Origin: Rhizobium phaseoli
GTDB lineage: Bacteria; Pseudomonadota; Alphaproteobacteria; Rhizobiales; Rhizobiaceae
Assembly (NCBI RefSeq): GCF_003985125.1
Contig: NZ_ML133568.1
Coordinates: 369,039-433,038, forward strand
Reading direction: 5' to 3'
DNA length: 64,000 bases
The translations under genes were made by a program, and so were the position numbers. Shown here one piece after another: positions 24,620 through 34,155 of the stretch. The stretch's first letter is position 1. Each line of letters begins with the position of its first letter. The notes under the pieces were generated by a model. It saw only the letters and a program-made list of their open reading frames with translations, was not told the DNA's origin and did not search any database.

Positions 24620-27600
24620 TTACGTCTGTGGCTTCGGCTTCATCAACCGCCGCCAGGCGGCATGATCCGTCCTCAGATCGACCGCGGCGTGCGCCGCCGG
24701 CAGAAGCGGTTTGCGCCGGCGCCGACCGAAGCGTCGTTTGAAGCCGAGGATATTTTCCACGAAGCTCCTGGTATAAAGGCCGGGCCCGCTTGAATAAATG
24801 CGCCATCCGCCGTCGACCGCGATCTTGCCCGCCTTGAGGCGCGCCCAATCGTCCGCCGCCTGATAGCGGTCAGGAAAGGCCGCGTCGCTGCTGCTGAAAT
24901 AGGTGTTGCGCTGGCGCAGCGACGCATGCGGCAAGGCCGCCGTGACGGCGATCGGATTGACGACGGCAATCGCCTTCCAGAGCGCGTCCACCGCAGCGTC
25001 GAGCGCAAGCGTTTCGCAATAACGCAGATGCGCATGCACATACATCAGTCCGATCTCGCGGCCGAAGAAGGAGGAGGATTCGGCCCGGCGGAACAAGGCC
25101 TCGGGTCCGCCGGTATAGGTCGCGGGCTTTTCCATCAGCCGGACGCCGTCGGGGAAAAGCAGATGCTTCTCGATCAGCCGCATATGATCGCGCCTCTGCG
25201 CCGGCGTGAACAGCTTGCCGAGCATCGCCTGCGTCATCGCGATCAGGGAGAAGGAGAGGCCGGTGCGCGTGTCGGTCGGATGCAGCAGCAATTCGACGCC
25301 GTCATGAGCGGGATCGAAGATGCCATAGCCGGCAACGACGCCGTCACGGACGAGATGACGGTTGAAATCCCGACGCATCGCCATCGCGATCTTGCTGAAG
25401 GACTTTGCCTCCTCGCCTCGGCCGAGGCGACGCAGGATGGCGGAATAGCGGACAATCTGCTCGTAGAGCAGGGCGACGGTCCAGCTGCTGACCATCCAGT
25501 CGCGCAGATGCGGATCGGCCGGCTGCAGGGAATCGTTCCAGTCGCCCTCGCCATAACGGATCAGATGGGTTCCCGGGATGAAACGTTCGCGGACGGTATC
25601 GAGCAGCTTCTCGACATGGATGGCGATGGTATCGGCTTTCGGCGCCTTCTGCATGGTCTTTTCGTCGCGCCAGGACACTTTCTCGTCGAGAACGGCGAGG
25701 TCGCCGGTCGCTTCGACATAGTCGCAGAGCGCTTTCAGCGGCCAGATGACGATATCGCCGTGGCTGTCACCCGCCCGGATATTGGCATAGGGCTCCAGCA
25801 TGAACCATTGCGGCCAGTCGCCTTTTTCGAGGTATTGCTCGCTGAAGACCGTTTTCAGTACCGCCTTGGCCTCGCGGTCGTGCTCATAGGCGAGCAGGAA
25901 TTCGATCGGCCCCTGGCAGGCGTCGCGCGTGCCCCAGGCCGCGCCGGTATATTGCTCCAGCCCGTGCGGCACGCTCAGATGCACGATGGCGTCATGGGCA
26001 AGCCAGGGCAGGAGGGTCGCCTGGGCGGCAAGATCGGGCGACGCGTCGTCGATCCCCATGCCGCGCACGGCCTTGCGCCAGAATGTCGATGCCGGCGCGA
26101 GCATGGCCTCATCGCTGACGCCGACTTCATACCGGCGCGCCAGCCGCTCGGCGTCTTCAGCATCGGTCATCGAACCGACGACGGCGAAGGAGAGGGACTG
26201 CGTCGGCCGGGAGCGCAGCGCCACGAAAGCGCCGTTGCGCGCCAGACCATCGGTATAGAGCAGTTCGTCGCCGCCGATCTCGTCGATGGCATCGGGCGTC
26301 GAACTCACTAGCCAATAGACGGCATCAGGGTAACGCTCGCCCCAGAGCCAGGCGGCGTCGGGCCGGAAGGAGATGCGTTTGCGCGAAGGGTCGAAGTCGA
26401 TCTGCCCGCCCGCGTCATATTCACGTTCGCCGAGCACGACATGGCCGAAGACCAGGAAGCGGCACGGCTTGCCGTGAACGGAGACGCTCCATTGCATTGC
26501 CGCATCCGCGCCGGAGGCGACAGCCGTGACGATGATCGTGCGCCCCGGGCATTGATAGATCCAGCGGCAGTCGCTCAGCCCCATCTCGAAGGCCGAGGGC
26601 ACCGCCAGAAGCTGCCAGCCGACACCGAGATCGGCCATGATGCGCAGCCCGCTGGCGCGCGTCAGATTGTAGGGATCGCGCGAGACGGAAAAGAGCTTGT
26701 GGAAGGAGGTGTTGCCGATCGTCAGCTGCGCGGCGAAAATGCCCTGCATCCAGCAGGTGGCGGCGAGTGTGGCATCATCCAGCAGCATGTTCTGGCCGCT
26801 TCGGACGATCGCACCGTGGCGCCGCGTAATGATGAGCTCCTTGTCGCGCAGCACGACGTGGCGGTTGAGCACGCCGTCCGGCACGAAAAACGAGAGCAGT
26901 TTTCCGTGGCCGCGCTCTTCCAGGCGGCGCTCGGGATAGAGCCGGTTGATCGTCTTTTTGTCGAGCGGCTCGGCCTCCAGCAGAGAAGCGTCCTGGAGCA
27001 GGCTGCGGACTTGTGCTGCCGCCTCCGGATGAGCGGCCGCCTCGTCCGGCAGCGCGATGCCGTCGAGCCGCGCAAGATCGGCATCGCTCGACGCCTTCGG
27101 ATGATCGGCGGCGAACAGGGCGAAAAAACTCGCCGTCGCGCCATCGGATGCGACCGAGAGCGGTCTCGATTGCAGGGCAGGGCAGGCCGTCTCCTGCTGC
27201 CGCCGTTCGCTCGGCAGCCGCGTGCCGAATGCACCGACCAGCAGGTCGTCGAGCCGATCCTTTGCCTGCACCAGCTGGATCGCATCGGTGGCATAGCCGA
27301 CAGCCCCGTCGAGGCAGCCTTGCGCGAGCCAGGGATTGCGGGCGCCTGATTGTTTGAGATTTTGCCGGTTTATCACAACGCAACCGTAGGCCTTGTGGTC
27401 GGCGATGTGGTGATCGACATATTGCGAGGCATAGGCCTCGCTGTTCATCAGAAAGCCGCGGTCGCCGAGGCCGACATCCTGGATCAGCACCAGATCCGCC
27501 GGCAGCGTTCCCTCTTTCAGATGCCGGATCGAGGCCCGCCAGAACCATGCCGTTTCAGAGCGGTGAAGGGCGAGGCGGACGTCATAGGCGACATCGCCTG

Positions 27601-27907
27601 TCTCGCCGCTCCAGGAAAAGCTCGCCGCATCATGGGCGAAACTGCCTCTCGCACGCGGCCCGACGATCTCGACGACATCGGGGCGGGCGCCGCCGACGCG
27701 CAGGTAAAGGCGGCCGATGCCGCCGATGAGCGGCGAGCCCTGGATCTGGTTGATCTGCACCGCCCCCTTGTCGTCGGCATATTCGATGGCAAATAACGTT
27801 CCGTTCGGCAGCGCCGATATCGACAGGCCGGAACCGTTGCTGATCGTAAAGAGGCCAAGCTCTTCACGTCGTGGCATCTGCAAACTGCGCGTCCGGTTGG
27901 GGGCCAT
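24620..27907 (-). CDS. Large GH94-like carbohydrate phosphorylase
   Basis: This 1095-residue protein has an N-terminal beta-sandwich (supersandwich) region and a C-terminal (alpha/alpha)6 barrel of the GH94/GH36-type phosphorylase superfamily. GEGDWNDSL, encoded near 25530-25557, is the segment with the probable catalytic Asp. AWGTRDACQGPIEFL is a typical substrate-site segment. Length is close to 1,2-beta-oligoglucan phosphorylases and exceeds cellobiose phosphorylase (about 800). It lacks a signal peptide, so it should cleave imported oligosaccharides with phosphate in the cytoplasm. The beta-1,2 assignment is an inference from length and the importance of cyclic beta-1,2-glucan in rhizobia. 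A shorter start at 27877 is possible. Confidence 0.75.
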   Translation of the reverse strand: MAPNRTRSLQMPRREELGLFTISNGSGLSISALPNGTLFAIEYADDKGAVQINQIQGSPLIGGIGRLYLRVGGARPDVVEIVGPRARGSFAHDAASFSWSGETGDVAYDVRLALHRSETAWFWRASIRHLKEGTLPADLVLIQDVGLGDRGFLMNSEAYASQYVDHHIADHKAYGCVVINRQNLKQSGARNPWLAQGCLDGAVGYATDAIQLVQAKDRLDDLLVGAFGTRLPSERRQQETACPALQSRPLSVASDGATASFFALFAADHPKASSDADLARLDGIALPDEAAAHPEAAAQVRSLLQDASLLEAEPLDKKTINRLYPERRLEERGHGKLLSFFVPDGVLNRHVVLRDKELIITRRHGAIVRSGQNMLLDDATLAATCWMQGIFAAQLTIGNTSFHKLFSVSRDPYNLTRASGLRIMADLGVGWQLLAVPSAFEMGLSDCRWIYQCPGRTIIVTAVASGADAAMQWSVSVHGKPCRFLVFGHVVLGEREYDAGGQIDFDPSRKRISFRPDAAWLWGERYPDAVYWLVSSTPDAIDEIGGDELLYTDGLARNGAFVALRSRPTQSLSFAVVGSMTDAEDAERLARRYEVGVSDEAMLAPASTFWRKAVRGMGIDDASPDLAAQATLLPWLAHDAIVHLSVPHGLEQYTGAAWGTRDACQGPIEFLLAYEHDREAKAVLKTVFSEQYLEKGDWPQWFMLEPYANIRAGDSHGDIVIWPLKALCDYVEATGDLAVLDEKVSWRDEKTMQKAPKADTIAIHVEKLLDTVRERFIPGTHLIRYGEGDWNDSLQPADPHLRDWMVSSWTVALLYEQIVRYSAILRRLGRGEEAKSFSKIAMAMRRDFNRHLVRDGVVAGYGIFDPAHDGVELLLHPTDTRTGLSFSLIAMTQAMLGKLFTPAQRRDHMRLIEKHLLFPDGVRLMEKPATYTGGPEALFRRAESSSFFGREIGLMYVHAHLRYCETLALDAAVDALWKAIAVVNPIAVTAALPHASLRQRNTYFSSSDAAFPDRYQAADDWARLKAGKIAVDGGWRIYSSGPGLYTRSFVENILGFKRRFGRRRRKPLLPAAHAAVDLRTDHAAWRRLMKPKPQT

Positions 27908-28009
27908 TGAGATCTCGTCGATTGATCAGAGGGAATCAGAGGATGGCGCAAAAAGATTGAGAGAAATCTTACCGGTGGTCGGCAGATCGACAAGCGGTCG
28001 TGACGCTCG

Positions 28010-29551
28010 TCACCCCGACTCCGGACGCCTGGCGAAAGGTACGCACAACAGGGCGCAGCTGGTCAGGATGGCGACGACCATCCAGGCTTCGTTGATCGCC
28101 TGAACGATTGCCGCCGCCTGGATCAGCGGGTCGAGCAGCGCCGTGGTATCGGCATCGAAGCTGCCGCTATGTCCTGATATCGTCTGAAGCGGTGCACCGA
28201 CGAATGTCGCCGCCTCGATTTCGCCGGCCTGAAGGCGCGCCCACAGATCTTGGCCCAGCGGTTCGGAGCGGGTGTAGATGATGGTGTCGATCAGCGCGAT
28301 GCCGATGGCGCCGCCGAGATTGCGCATCAGATTGAAAAGCCCGCTGGCATCGGGAATGCGATCGGCCGGCAGCGTGCCGAGCGCCAGCCGCGTCGGCGGC
28401 AGCAGGCAGAACATGATGGCGACGCCGCGCACGATCTGCGGCCAGAACATCGCATCGTAATCCGACCGCGGATCCTGAAAGGCGCTCATGCCGACACCGA
28501 TCGCAAACAGGGCGAAACCGACAGCCGACAGCAGCCGCGCATCCATGCGCTTCTCCAGCGCGACCGCGACCGGCGCGGTGATCAGCTGCGCGATGCCGGT
28601 GACCAGCATCGTCATGCCGATTTCAAGGGCATCGTGGCCCCGGACGAAAGCGAGAAAGACCGGCATCAGGTAGACCGAGCCGAAAAGGCCGATGCCAAGC
28701 ACGAAACTCAGGACCGAGCCGACGAGAAAGTTGCGATCGGCGAAGTTGCCGAGATCGACGATCGGCCGGCGCCGGCGCAGCGTCCGGCCGATGAACGCGC
28801 CTCCCGAGACAAGACAGACCGCCAGCAGGCTCAGCACATAGGCCGACGTCCAGCCGCTGGTCGGCGCCTCTTTCAGGCTGAGTTCCAGGCTCGTCAGCGC
28901 CGTCGCCATCAGGACAAGCGACAGCGCGTCGAGATGCCGGAGTTCGGACGGGTCGGCCGCCTGCCGCGGCAGGAAGCGGGCCGCCAGGACTGCCGAGGCA
29001 ATGCCCGGAAGGATATTGATCAGGAACAGCCAGTGCCAGGAATAGGTTTCGGTCAGCCATCCGCCGACGATCGGGCCGATGGTCGGCGCCAGCACCGCCA
29101 GCACGCCGGCGATGGTCGTCGCTAGCGCCTGTCGCTCGTTGAAGAAGAGGATGAACACGGCCGAAAACACCGAGGGGATCAGCGTCCCGCCGGAAAAGCC
29201 CTGAAGCACCCGCCAGGCGACCAGCGTGCCGAAACTGCCGCTGGCGGCGCAGCCGGCCGAGGCAATCACGAACAGGGTGATGGCGGCAACGAACAGCCAT
29301 CGCATCGTCAGCAGCCGCGTCAGCAAGCCGGTGAGCGGGATCGCGATCACTTCGGCAATGAGATAGGCCGTCTGTATCCAGCTCATCTGATCCGGATCGA
29401 TGCCGAGCGCCGACTGGATGGTCGGCAGCGACGTCGCCACCACCTGGACGTCGAGGATGGCCATGAACATGCCGACGCACATGGCCAGGAAGCCGAGCCA
29501 GACGATGGCAGGCGTTCCGTCAGGGCGAGCAGCTTCAGGTCGTTCCGACAT
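28010..29551 (-). CDS. DHA2-type (EmrB/QacA) MFS efflux transporter
   Basis: This 513-residue membrane protein has about 14 predicted transmembrane segments, as in the 14-TMS drug:H+ antiporters. It has the motif LDVQVVATSLPTIQSALG in TM1 (motif D1-like) and motif C, GVLAVLAPTIGPIVGGWL, in TM5. It exports drugs or toxic compounds. The open frame runs 159 codons further upstream without domain content, so I start at the ATG at 29551 (MSERPEAARP). No adaptor gene is nearby, unlike EmrAB pairs. Confidence 0.85.
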   Translation of the reverse strand: MSERPEAARPDGTPAIVWLGFLAMCVGMFMAILDVQVVATSLPTIQSALGIDPDQMSWIQTAYLIAEVIAIPLTGLLTRLLTMRWLFVAAITLFVIASAGCAASGSFGTLVAWRVLQGFSGGTLIPSVFSAVFILFFNERQALATTIAGVLAVLAPTIGPIVGGWLTETYSWHWLFLINILPGIASAVLAARFLPRQAADPSELRHLDALSLVLMATALTSLELSLKEAPTSGWTSAYVLSLLAVCLVSGGAFIGRTLRRRRPIVDLGNFADRNFLVGSVLSFVLGIGLFGSVYLMPVFLAFVRGHDALEIGMTMLVTGIAQLITAPVAVALEKRMDARLLSAVGFALFAIGVGMSAFQDPRSDYDAMFWPQIVRGVAIMFCLLPPTRLALGTLPADRIPDASGLFNLMRNLGGAIGIALIDTIIYTRSEPLGQDLWARLQAGEIEAATFVGAPLQTISGHSGSFDADTTALLDPLIQAAAIVQAINEAWMVVAILTSCALLCVPFARRPESG

Positions 29552-29712
29552 GCGATGATCCCGCCTGCGCCGCATCTTTCTGCATTGGTGGGTATATCTA
29601 GCGCATCGGCTCGAAAACCGGAATTGGTTTTCGGACCAAGGGGGATTGGAAATGTTGCGGCATCCTTGAGCCGCCAATACACGCCAAGAGATTGCATAAG
29701 ATCGAAACACAA

Positions 29713-29741
29713 CCGAGCCTGGCCGGGAAGGCCAGGCTCGG
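29713..29741 (-). terminator. Terminator downstream of the flagellin gene
   Basis: CCGAGCCTGGCC and GGCCAGGCTCGG form a perfect 12-base-pair stem with a 5-base loop, inside weaker outer ATCGAA/TTCGAT arms. It lies 63 bases after the flagellin stop on the minus strand and is followed there by TTGTGTTTCG. Confidence 0.75.
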
Positions 29742-29804
29742 GGTTCGATCAGCGAATATGGTCCGGGCGTTCTATGCGCCCGGCTCCCTTTGCATCGACC
29801 AGGA

Positions 29805-30713
29805 TCAGCCGCGGAAGAGCGACAGGATGTTCTGGGACGAGGAATTCGCGATCGACAGCGACTGGATCGCCAGTTGCTGCTGCGTCTGCAGGGCGGAAAG
29901 CTTGCTCGACTCCTCCTCCATATCGGCATCGACCAGCCGGCCGACGCCCGAGTCGATCGAATCCGAAAGCGCACCGACGAAGTCTTCCTGCAGATCGATG
30001 CGGGTCGAGATCGAACCCAGTTGCGCACCGGCCGACGTCATCGCCGAGAGCGCGGATTCGATGGTCGTCAGCGCCGACTGGATCTGACCGGTGGTGAAGT
30101 TGGTGATGTCGAGCGAGTAGACGGAATCGCCGTTTGCATCCGCCGTTCCGAGGATACCCGTGGAGGTTTCGATCGAGCCGCCGTTCATGCCGAACAGCAC
30201 GTTGCCGGTGGAGCTGGTATCGAGAACGTAATCCGTCATCTTGACGGAAACGGCGCCGGAGCCGTCACGGACGAAGGAGGATACGACGCTCTTGGTGCCG
30301 TCGGCGCCGGCGACCCAGTTCTCGCCCGAGAAGGACGCCGACTGGGCAATGCTCATCAGCTGTTCCTGCAGTTGGCTGATTTCTTCCTGGACCTTGGATT
30401 TGTCGACGCCGTCTTCGGTCGCCGCCACCAGCTTGGCTTTGATCTCGTCGACGACGTCGATCGCGCTGTCCATCGCCGTGTAAGCCGTATCGACCTTTGC
30501 CGCGCCGAGGCCGAGCGCGTCGGAGACGGCAGACAGCGCCTTGTTGTCGGAGCGCATCGTGGTGGCGATCGACCAGTAGGCGGCGTTGTCGGATGCGGTG
30601 TCGACCCGATAGCCGGTCGAGACACTGTTCTGTGTCGTTTCGAGATTGAAATTGATGCTGCGCAGCGTCTGAAGGGCAGCCATTGCGGAATTGTTCGTAT
30701 TGATGCTCGTCAT
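29805..30713 (-). CDS. Flagellin
   Basis: This 302-residue flagellin has the conserved N-terminal D0/D1 helices (MTSINTNNSAMAALQTLRSI, GYRVDTASDNAAYWSIATTM) and C-terminal D1/D0 (LGSISTRIDLQEDFVGALSD, AIQSLSIANSSSQNILSLF). A short, variable D2 region lies between them. It is the filament subunit exported by the flagellar type III system. No other flagellar gene is in the window, so it is one of the stand-alone flagellins that rhizobia carry outside the main fla cluster. It has no recognisable operon partner. The 389-base upstream region holds its promoter. Confidence 0.93.
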   Translation of the reverse strand: MTSINTNNSAMAALQTLRSINFNLETTQNSVSTGYRVDTASDNAAYWSIATTMRSDNKALSAVSDALGLGAAKVDTAYTAMDSAIDVVDEIKAKLVAATEDGVDKSKVQEEISQLQEQLMSIAQSASFSGENWVAGADGTKSVVSSFVRDGSGAVSVKMTDYVLDTSSTGNVLFGMNGGSIETSTGILGTADANGDSVYSLDITNFTTGQIQSALTTIESALSAMTSAGAQLGSISTRIDLQEDFVGALSDSIDSGVGRLVDADMEEESSKLSALQTQQQLAIQSLSIANSSSQNILSLFRG

Positions 30714-31102
30714 TGGAGTTCGCCTGCTTCGGAGGTTGAATATGGTGAAACCCGGGACACATCCCGGCCGTGGCGAGCAGCCTCATGCTTATTGACCCCG
30801 TGTTTGCGATCAATTCGCCATCGTTGGGTTAATTATCGTACTTAAAAGTACCTTAATGGTTAACGCGATGGCGTGAGCCGAAATTTTTCTGAATTGCGAC
30901 ACGTCGAAGAAGGGAGCTTGTCTGCCGATCGGCGGCGAGAACTGGTCTCGAGCTCGGCGGCAAAAATTCCGCGCCGCCGATTGACGCCCCGGCGAAAAAC
31001 CGACTATCACTATTAAATCAATTTGATTGACTTCAAATCGCACTGTGATCCCGGCGCCGGTGCCGGTACGCTCGAAGCCTGGTTTCCCTTGAAGGAAGAG
31101 TG
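30714..31102. other. Shared upstream region of flagellin and GH20 genes
   Basis: This 389-base divergent region has no credible gene. It has an inverted repeat GTACTT-AA-AAGTAC at 30838-30851, about 125 bases upstream of the flagellin start. A candidate promoter for the GH20 gene (ATTGAC at 30980-30985, 17 bases, ACTATC at 31003-31008) follows the rhizobial consensus. A palindrome AATCAA-T-TTGATT lies at 31016-31028, just downstream, where a repressor of the hexosaminidase gene could bind. Confidence 0.45.
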
Positions 31103-33127
31103 ATGATGTCGACACCGCGACCGAACGCCCTGCGGCTTGAAACCCATTGGAACCCGCCCGCCGACGGCAAGGAATTCTCTTATGTCCTGCGCCTCAAGAA
31201 CCTCGGCAGCGAACCGCTTTCGAATTTTTCCCTCTGCGTCAGCGGCCCCGGCCGCGTCGATCCGGCCGGACGCGTCGAAGGCGCGACGGTCTCAAAGCGG
31301 CTTTCCAATTTCACCGAATTCCAGCCGCCGGCCGGTTTCGTTCTCGGCGCCGGCGAGACCTGGACAATCTCCGTCTATGCGCTGAGCTGGCAGTTCCGCC
31401 ACTGGACGGACGGTGCGACGAGCGCCTATCTCGCGCTTGCCGATGGCAGCACCATCGTGCTCGGCGTCGAGCCGACGCGCTCTTCGGTCAGCAACGCGGG
31501 CCTGAAGCGTGGCGCCGAGATCTATCCGGTTCCCGCCAATGCGCCCGTTCAGATCTCGGTCATTCCCTGGCCGAACCATGTCGCGGTCGCCTCGCGCCGG
31601 CCGCTGCCGGCCGGGTTTGCCCCGCGGGCGCAGAGCAGCGAAGGGGAGGCGGCGGCGAAAGGCTTCGCGGCGCTGGTCGACCATCTCTTCGCCGTCGAAG
31701 GCATCGTGCGCAGCGAGGCGGAAGGCGCAGTGCCGGTCATCCTGCAGGATGCCGCCGGCTTCGGTCCCGAAGCCTATCGGCTGAGCTTCGACGAGGAGAG
31801 GCTGACCATTGAGGCGAGCGGCCGCACCGGGTTTCTCTATGGCCTCGTCACACTCGGCCAGATCTGGCGCGGCGCCAGGCTGCATCCCGGCGTTTTCCAA
31901 TTTCCCGCATCCGGCGAGATCGTCGATGAGCCGGCAATGGGCTGGCGCGGCCTGCACCTCGATGTCGCCCGCCAGTTCTATGGCGCCGCCGAAGTCAAGA
32001 AGCTGCTGGCGGTGCTTGCCTGGAACAAGCTCAACCGCTTCCACTGGCATCTTTCCGACGACGAGGCCTGGCGCGTCGAGATCGACGCTTATCCCGCCCT
32101 GACCGAGATCGGCGCCTGGCGCGGCCACGGCCTTGCCGTGCCGCCGCTGCTCGGGTCGAGCCCGGCCCGCACCGGCGGCTACTACACCAAGTCAGTCATC
32201 CGCGAGATCGTCGCCCATGCGAAGAGCTTCGGCATCGAGATCGTGCCCGAGATCGACATGCCCGGCCATTGCTACGCCATGCAGCAGGCGATCCCGGAGC
32301 TGCGCGATCCGGCCGAGAAAGGCAGCTACTACTCGGTCCAGGGCTTTCCCGACAATTGCATCAATCCGGCCCGCGAGCAGACCTACGAGATCGTCGAGAC
32401 GATCCTTGCCGAACTGATCGAGCTCTTTCCGTTCAAAACAATCCATCTCGGCGCCGACGAGGTGCCGCTCGGCGCGTGGTCCGGCTCGCCGGCAGCGCTC
32501 GCGCGCCTGCGGGATGTCGCCGGCGACGCGGTTGCCGATGCCCATGCCAAGCGGCTGAACGTCGTCACCAACACGCATGGCGCCGACGATATCCACGGCT
32601 CCGGCGCGGCGATCCTGCAGGCGGAATTCCTGGAGCGCGTTCAGCGTTTCCTGGCGAGCAAGGGCTGCATCACCGGCGGCTGGGAGGAGGCGGCGCACGG
32701 CGACGTCATCGACAAGGAGAAGAGCTATCTCTGCAGCTGGCGCAATGTCGAGGTCTCGGCCGAGCTCGCCGAACGCGGCTATCAGATGGTCGTCTGCCCC
32801 GGCCAGGTCTATTACCTCGACATGGCGCTGAGGCCCGATTGGGACGAGCCGGGCGCCAGCTGGGCGGGGAATTCCGATGCGGAAAAGCTCTATAAGTTCG
32901 ATCCGCTCAGTGGCTGGACGGCGGCGCAGAAGCAGAAGCTGCTCGGCATCCAGGCCTGCATCTGGTCGGAACCGATGACGGACCGCGCCGTCTTCGACCG
33001 CCTCGTTTTTCCGCGCATCTCGGGGCTTGCCGAAACCGGCTGGACCAAACCATCAGCAAAGTCATGGGACCGCTTCAAGGCGCTCGCTGGGCTGATGCCG
33101 CTGCTTTACGGGCTGCAGGAATCTTGA
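31103..33127 (+). CDS. Beta-N-acetylhexosaminidase (GH20)
   Basis: This is a GH20 enzyme of 674 residues. An N-terminal domain (about 1-160) precedes a GH20b-type domain, and the catalytic TIM barrel begins at MGWRGLHLDVARQF. The catalytic Asp-Glu pair is in HLGADEVP (encoded at 32441-32466). The barrel end has WAGNSDAEKLYKFDP and CIWSEPMTDRAVFDR. It removes terminal GlcNAc or GalNAc from chitooligosaccharides or glycans. No signal peptide is seen. ATG codons at 31103 and 31106 both fit GAAGGAAGAG. Its 3' end is repeated, diverged and frameshifted, at 35112-35222 downstream. Confidence 0.9.
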   Translation: MMSTPRPNALRLETHWNPPADGKEFSYVLRLKNLGSEPLSNFSLCVSGPGRVDPAGRVEGATVSKRLSNFTEFQPPAGFVLGAGETWTISVYALSWQFRHWTDGATSAYLALADGSTIVLGVEPTRSSVSNAGLKRGAEIYPVPANAPVQISVIPWPNHVAVASRRPLPAGFAPRAQSSEGEAAAKGFAALVDHLFAVEGIVRSEAEGAVPVILQDAAGFGPEAYRLSFDEERLTIEASGRTGFLYGLVTLGQIWRGARLHPGVFQFPASGEIVDEPAMGWRGLHLDVARQFYGAAEVKKLLAVLAWNKLNRFHWHLSDDEAWRVEIDAYPALTEIGAWRGHGLAVPPLLGSSPARTGGYYTKSVIREIVAHAKSFGIEIVPEIDMPGHCYAMQQAIPELRDPAEKGSYYSVQGFPDNCINPAREQTYEIVETILAELIELFPFKTIHLGADEVPLGAWSGSPAALARLRDVAGDAVADAHAKRLNVVTNTHGADDIHGSGAAILQAEFLERVQRFLASKGCITGGWEEAAHGDVIDKEKSYLCSWRNVEVSAELAERGYQMVVCPGQVYYLDMALRPDWDEPGASWAGNSDAEKLYKFDPLSGWTAAQKQKLLGIQACIWSEPMTDRAVFDRLVFPRISGLAETGWTKPSAKSWDRFKALAGLMPLLYGLQES

Positions 33128-33136
33128 GCGCCGGCG

Positions 33137-34000
33137 TTACTGCCGCTGCCGGTAGGCCGAGGGCGTGAGACCTGTGCCCTGCTTGAAGGCCCGCGTCATG
33201 TGGCTCTGGCTGCTGAAGCCGCAGGCCGAAGCGATCTGCGCGATCGGCTCCATGTCTGATAACATCGATTTGGCGCGCTCGACACGACGGTGCGCCACCC
33301 AGCCATGCGGCGACACGCCAAAGCTTGCCCGGAACATCCGCTGAAAATGAAAGGCGCTGAGTTGGCCGATCTCAGCCAGATCCTGCAGGCGGATCGTCTC
33401 GCCAAGATGGGCCTCGATATAATCCAGGGTTCGGCGCCGCACATGCGGCGCGAGCCCGCCGCTGATCGTACAGGCACGCATGCCTCCATAACGCGGATCA
33501 ACGAAGAGATCGTGGATCGCCTGCGTCATCGCTTCTTCGGCCAGCAGATGCCCGCCCGCCAACATCGCTTCCGTCATCTGCCGAAGCCTCAGCGCCAAGG
33601 CGGGGGCATCGTCGAAGGTCACTTCCGGAAGAGCCATGAGCCGCGCATCGCGGTCAAACGTCTCGGCAAACATCCGCCGCATCTGATCGTCGGGAATATA
33701 CAGATGGACGAATTCGAGGAAGTCGGTGATCTCCCATTCGGACGAATGCCCCTGCGGCATGATGCACAGCACGCCAGGACGGCCGCGCGCGTCGGGGCCG
33801 CCATCCAGCCGACGCGTTCCGGCGCCGCCGCTCAGATAAAGACTGAACGTATGACCGTCCGGCCGCTGATAGCTCATCCTGTCATGCGCATTGCTCCAGA
33901 TGGCAGCCGATCGCCCGAAACCGAGATCGATCGACTGTGACATCCGCGCAGTGGGAGAGGCGGACAAAAACCTGAAAACCGAGAGGCGGCTATCGTTCAC
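33137..34000 (-). CDS. AraC-family regulator
   Basis: This 287-residue protein has a variable N-terminal sensor half and a C-terminal AraC/XylS double HTH (IRLQDLAEIGQLSAFHFQRM, and IAQIASACGFSSQSHMTRAF followed by GLTPSAYR). The start codon is GTG at 34000, with only a weak ribosome site. An internal ATG at 33943 (MSQSIDLGF) is an alternative. It is divergent from the EamA transporter at 34156, which it probably controls. The pair lies between the intact GH20 gene and a decayed copy of that gene's 3' end, suggesting joint insertion. Confidence 0.87.
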   Translation of the reverse strand: MNDSRLSVFRFLSASPTARMSQSIDLGFGRSAAIWSNAHDRMSYQRPDGHTFSLYLSGGAGTRRLDGGPDARGRPGVLCIMPQGHSSEWEITDFLEFVHLYIPDDQMRRMFAETFDRDARLMALPEVTFDDAPALALRLRQMTEAMLAGGHLLAEEAMTQAIHDLFVDPRYGGMRACTISGGLAPHVRRRTLDYIEAHLGETIRLQDLAEIGQLSAFHFQRMFRASFGVSPHGWVAHRRVERAKSMLSDMEPIAQIASACGFSSQSHMTRAFKQGTGLTPSAYRQRQ

Positions 34001-34155
34001 TCATTCTATCTCACAGCTGGGCACGCGTTCAGAATAATACGGGGGGACCCCTGAGATGGCGAGGGGGGAAGTCCGGGCACATCGATTTCATAGCAAGAAT
34101 CTGCAAGAGACCTGCTCACGGTTTGCCTATTCGTGGGGAAAAAGAGGACACCTCC

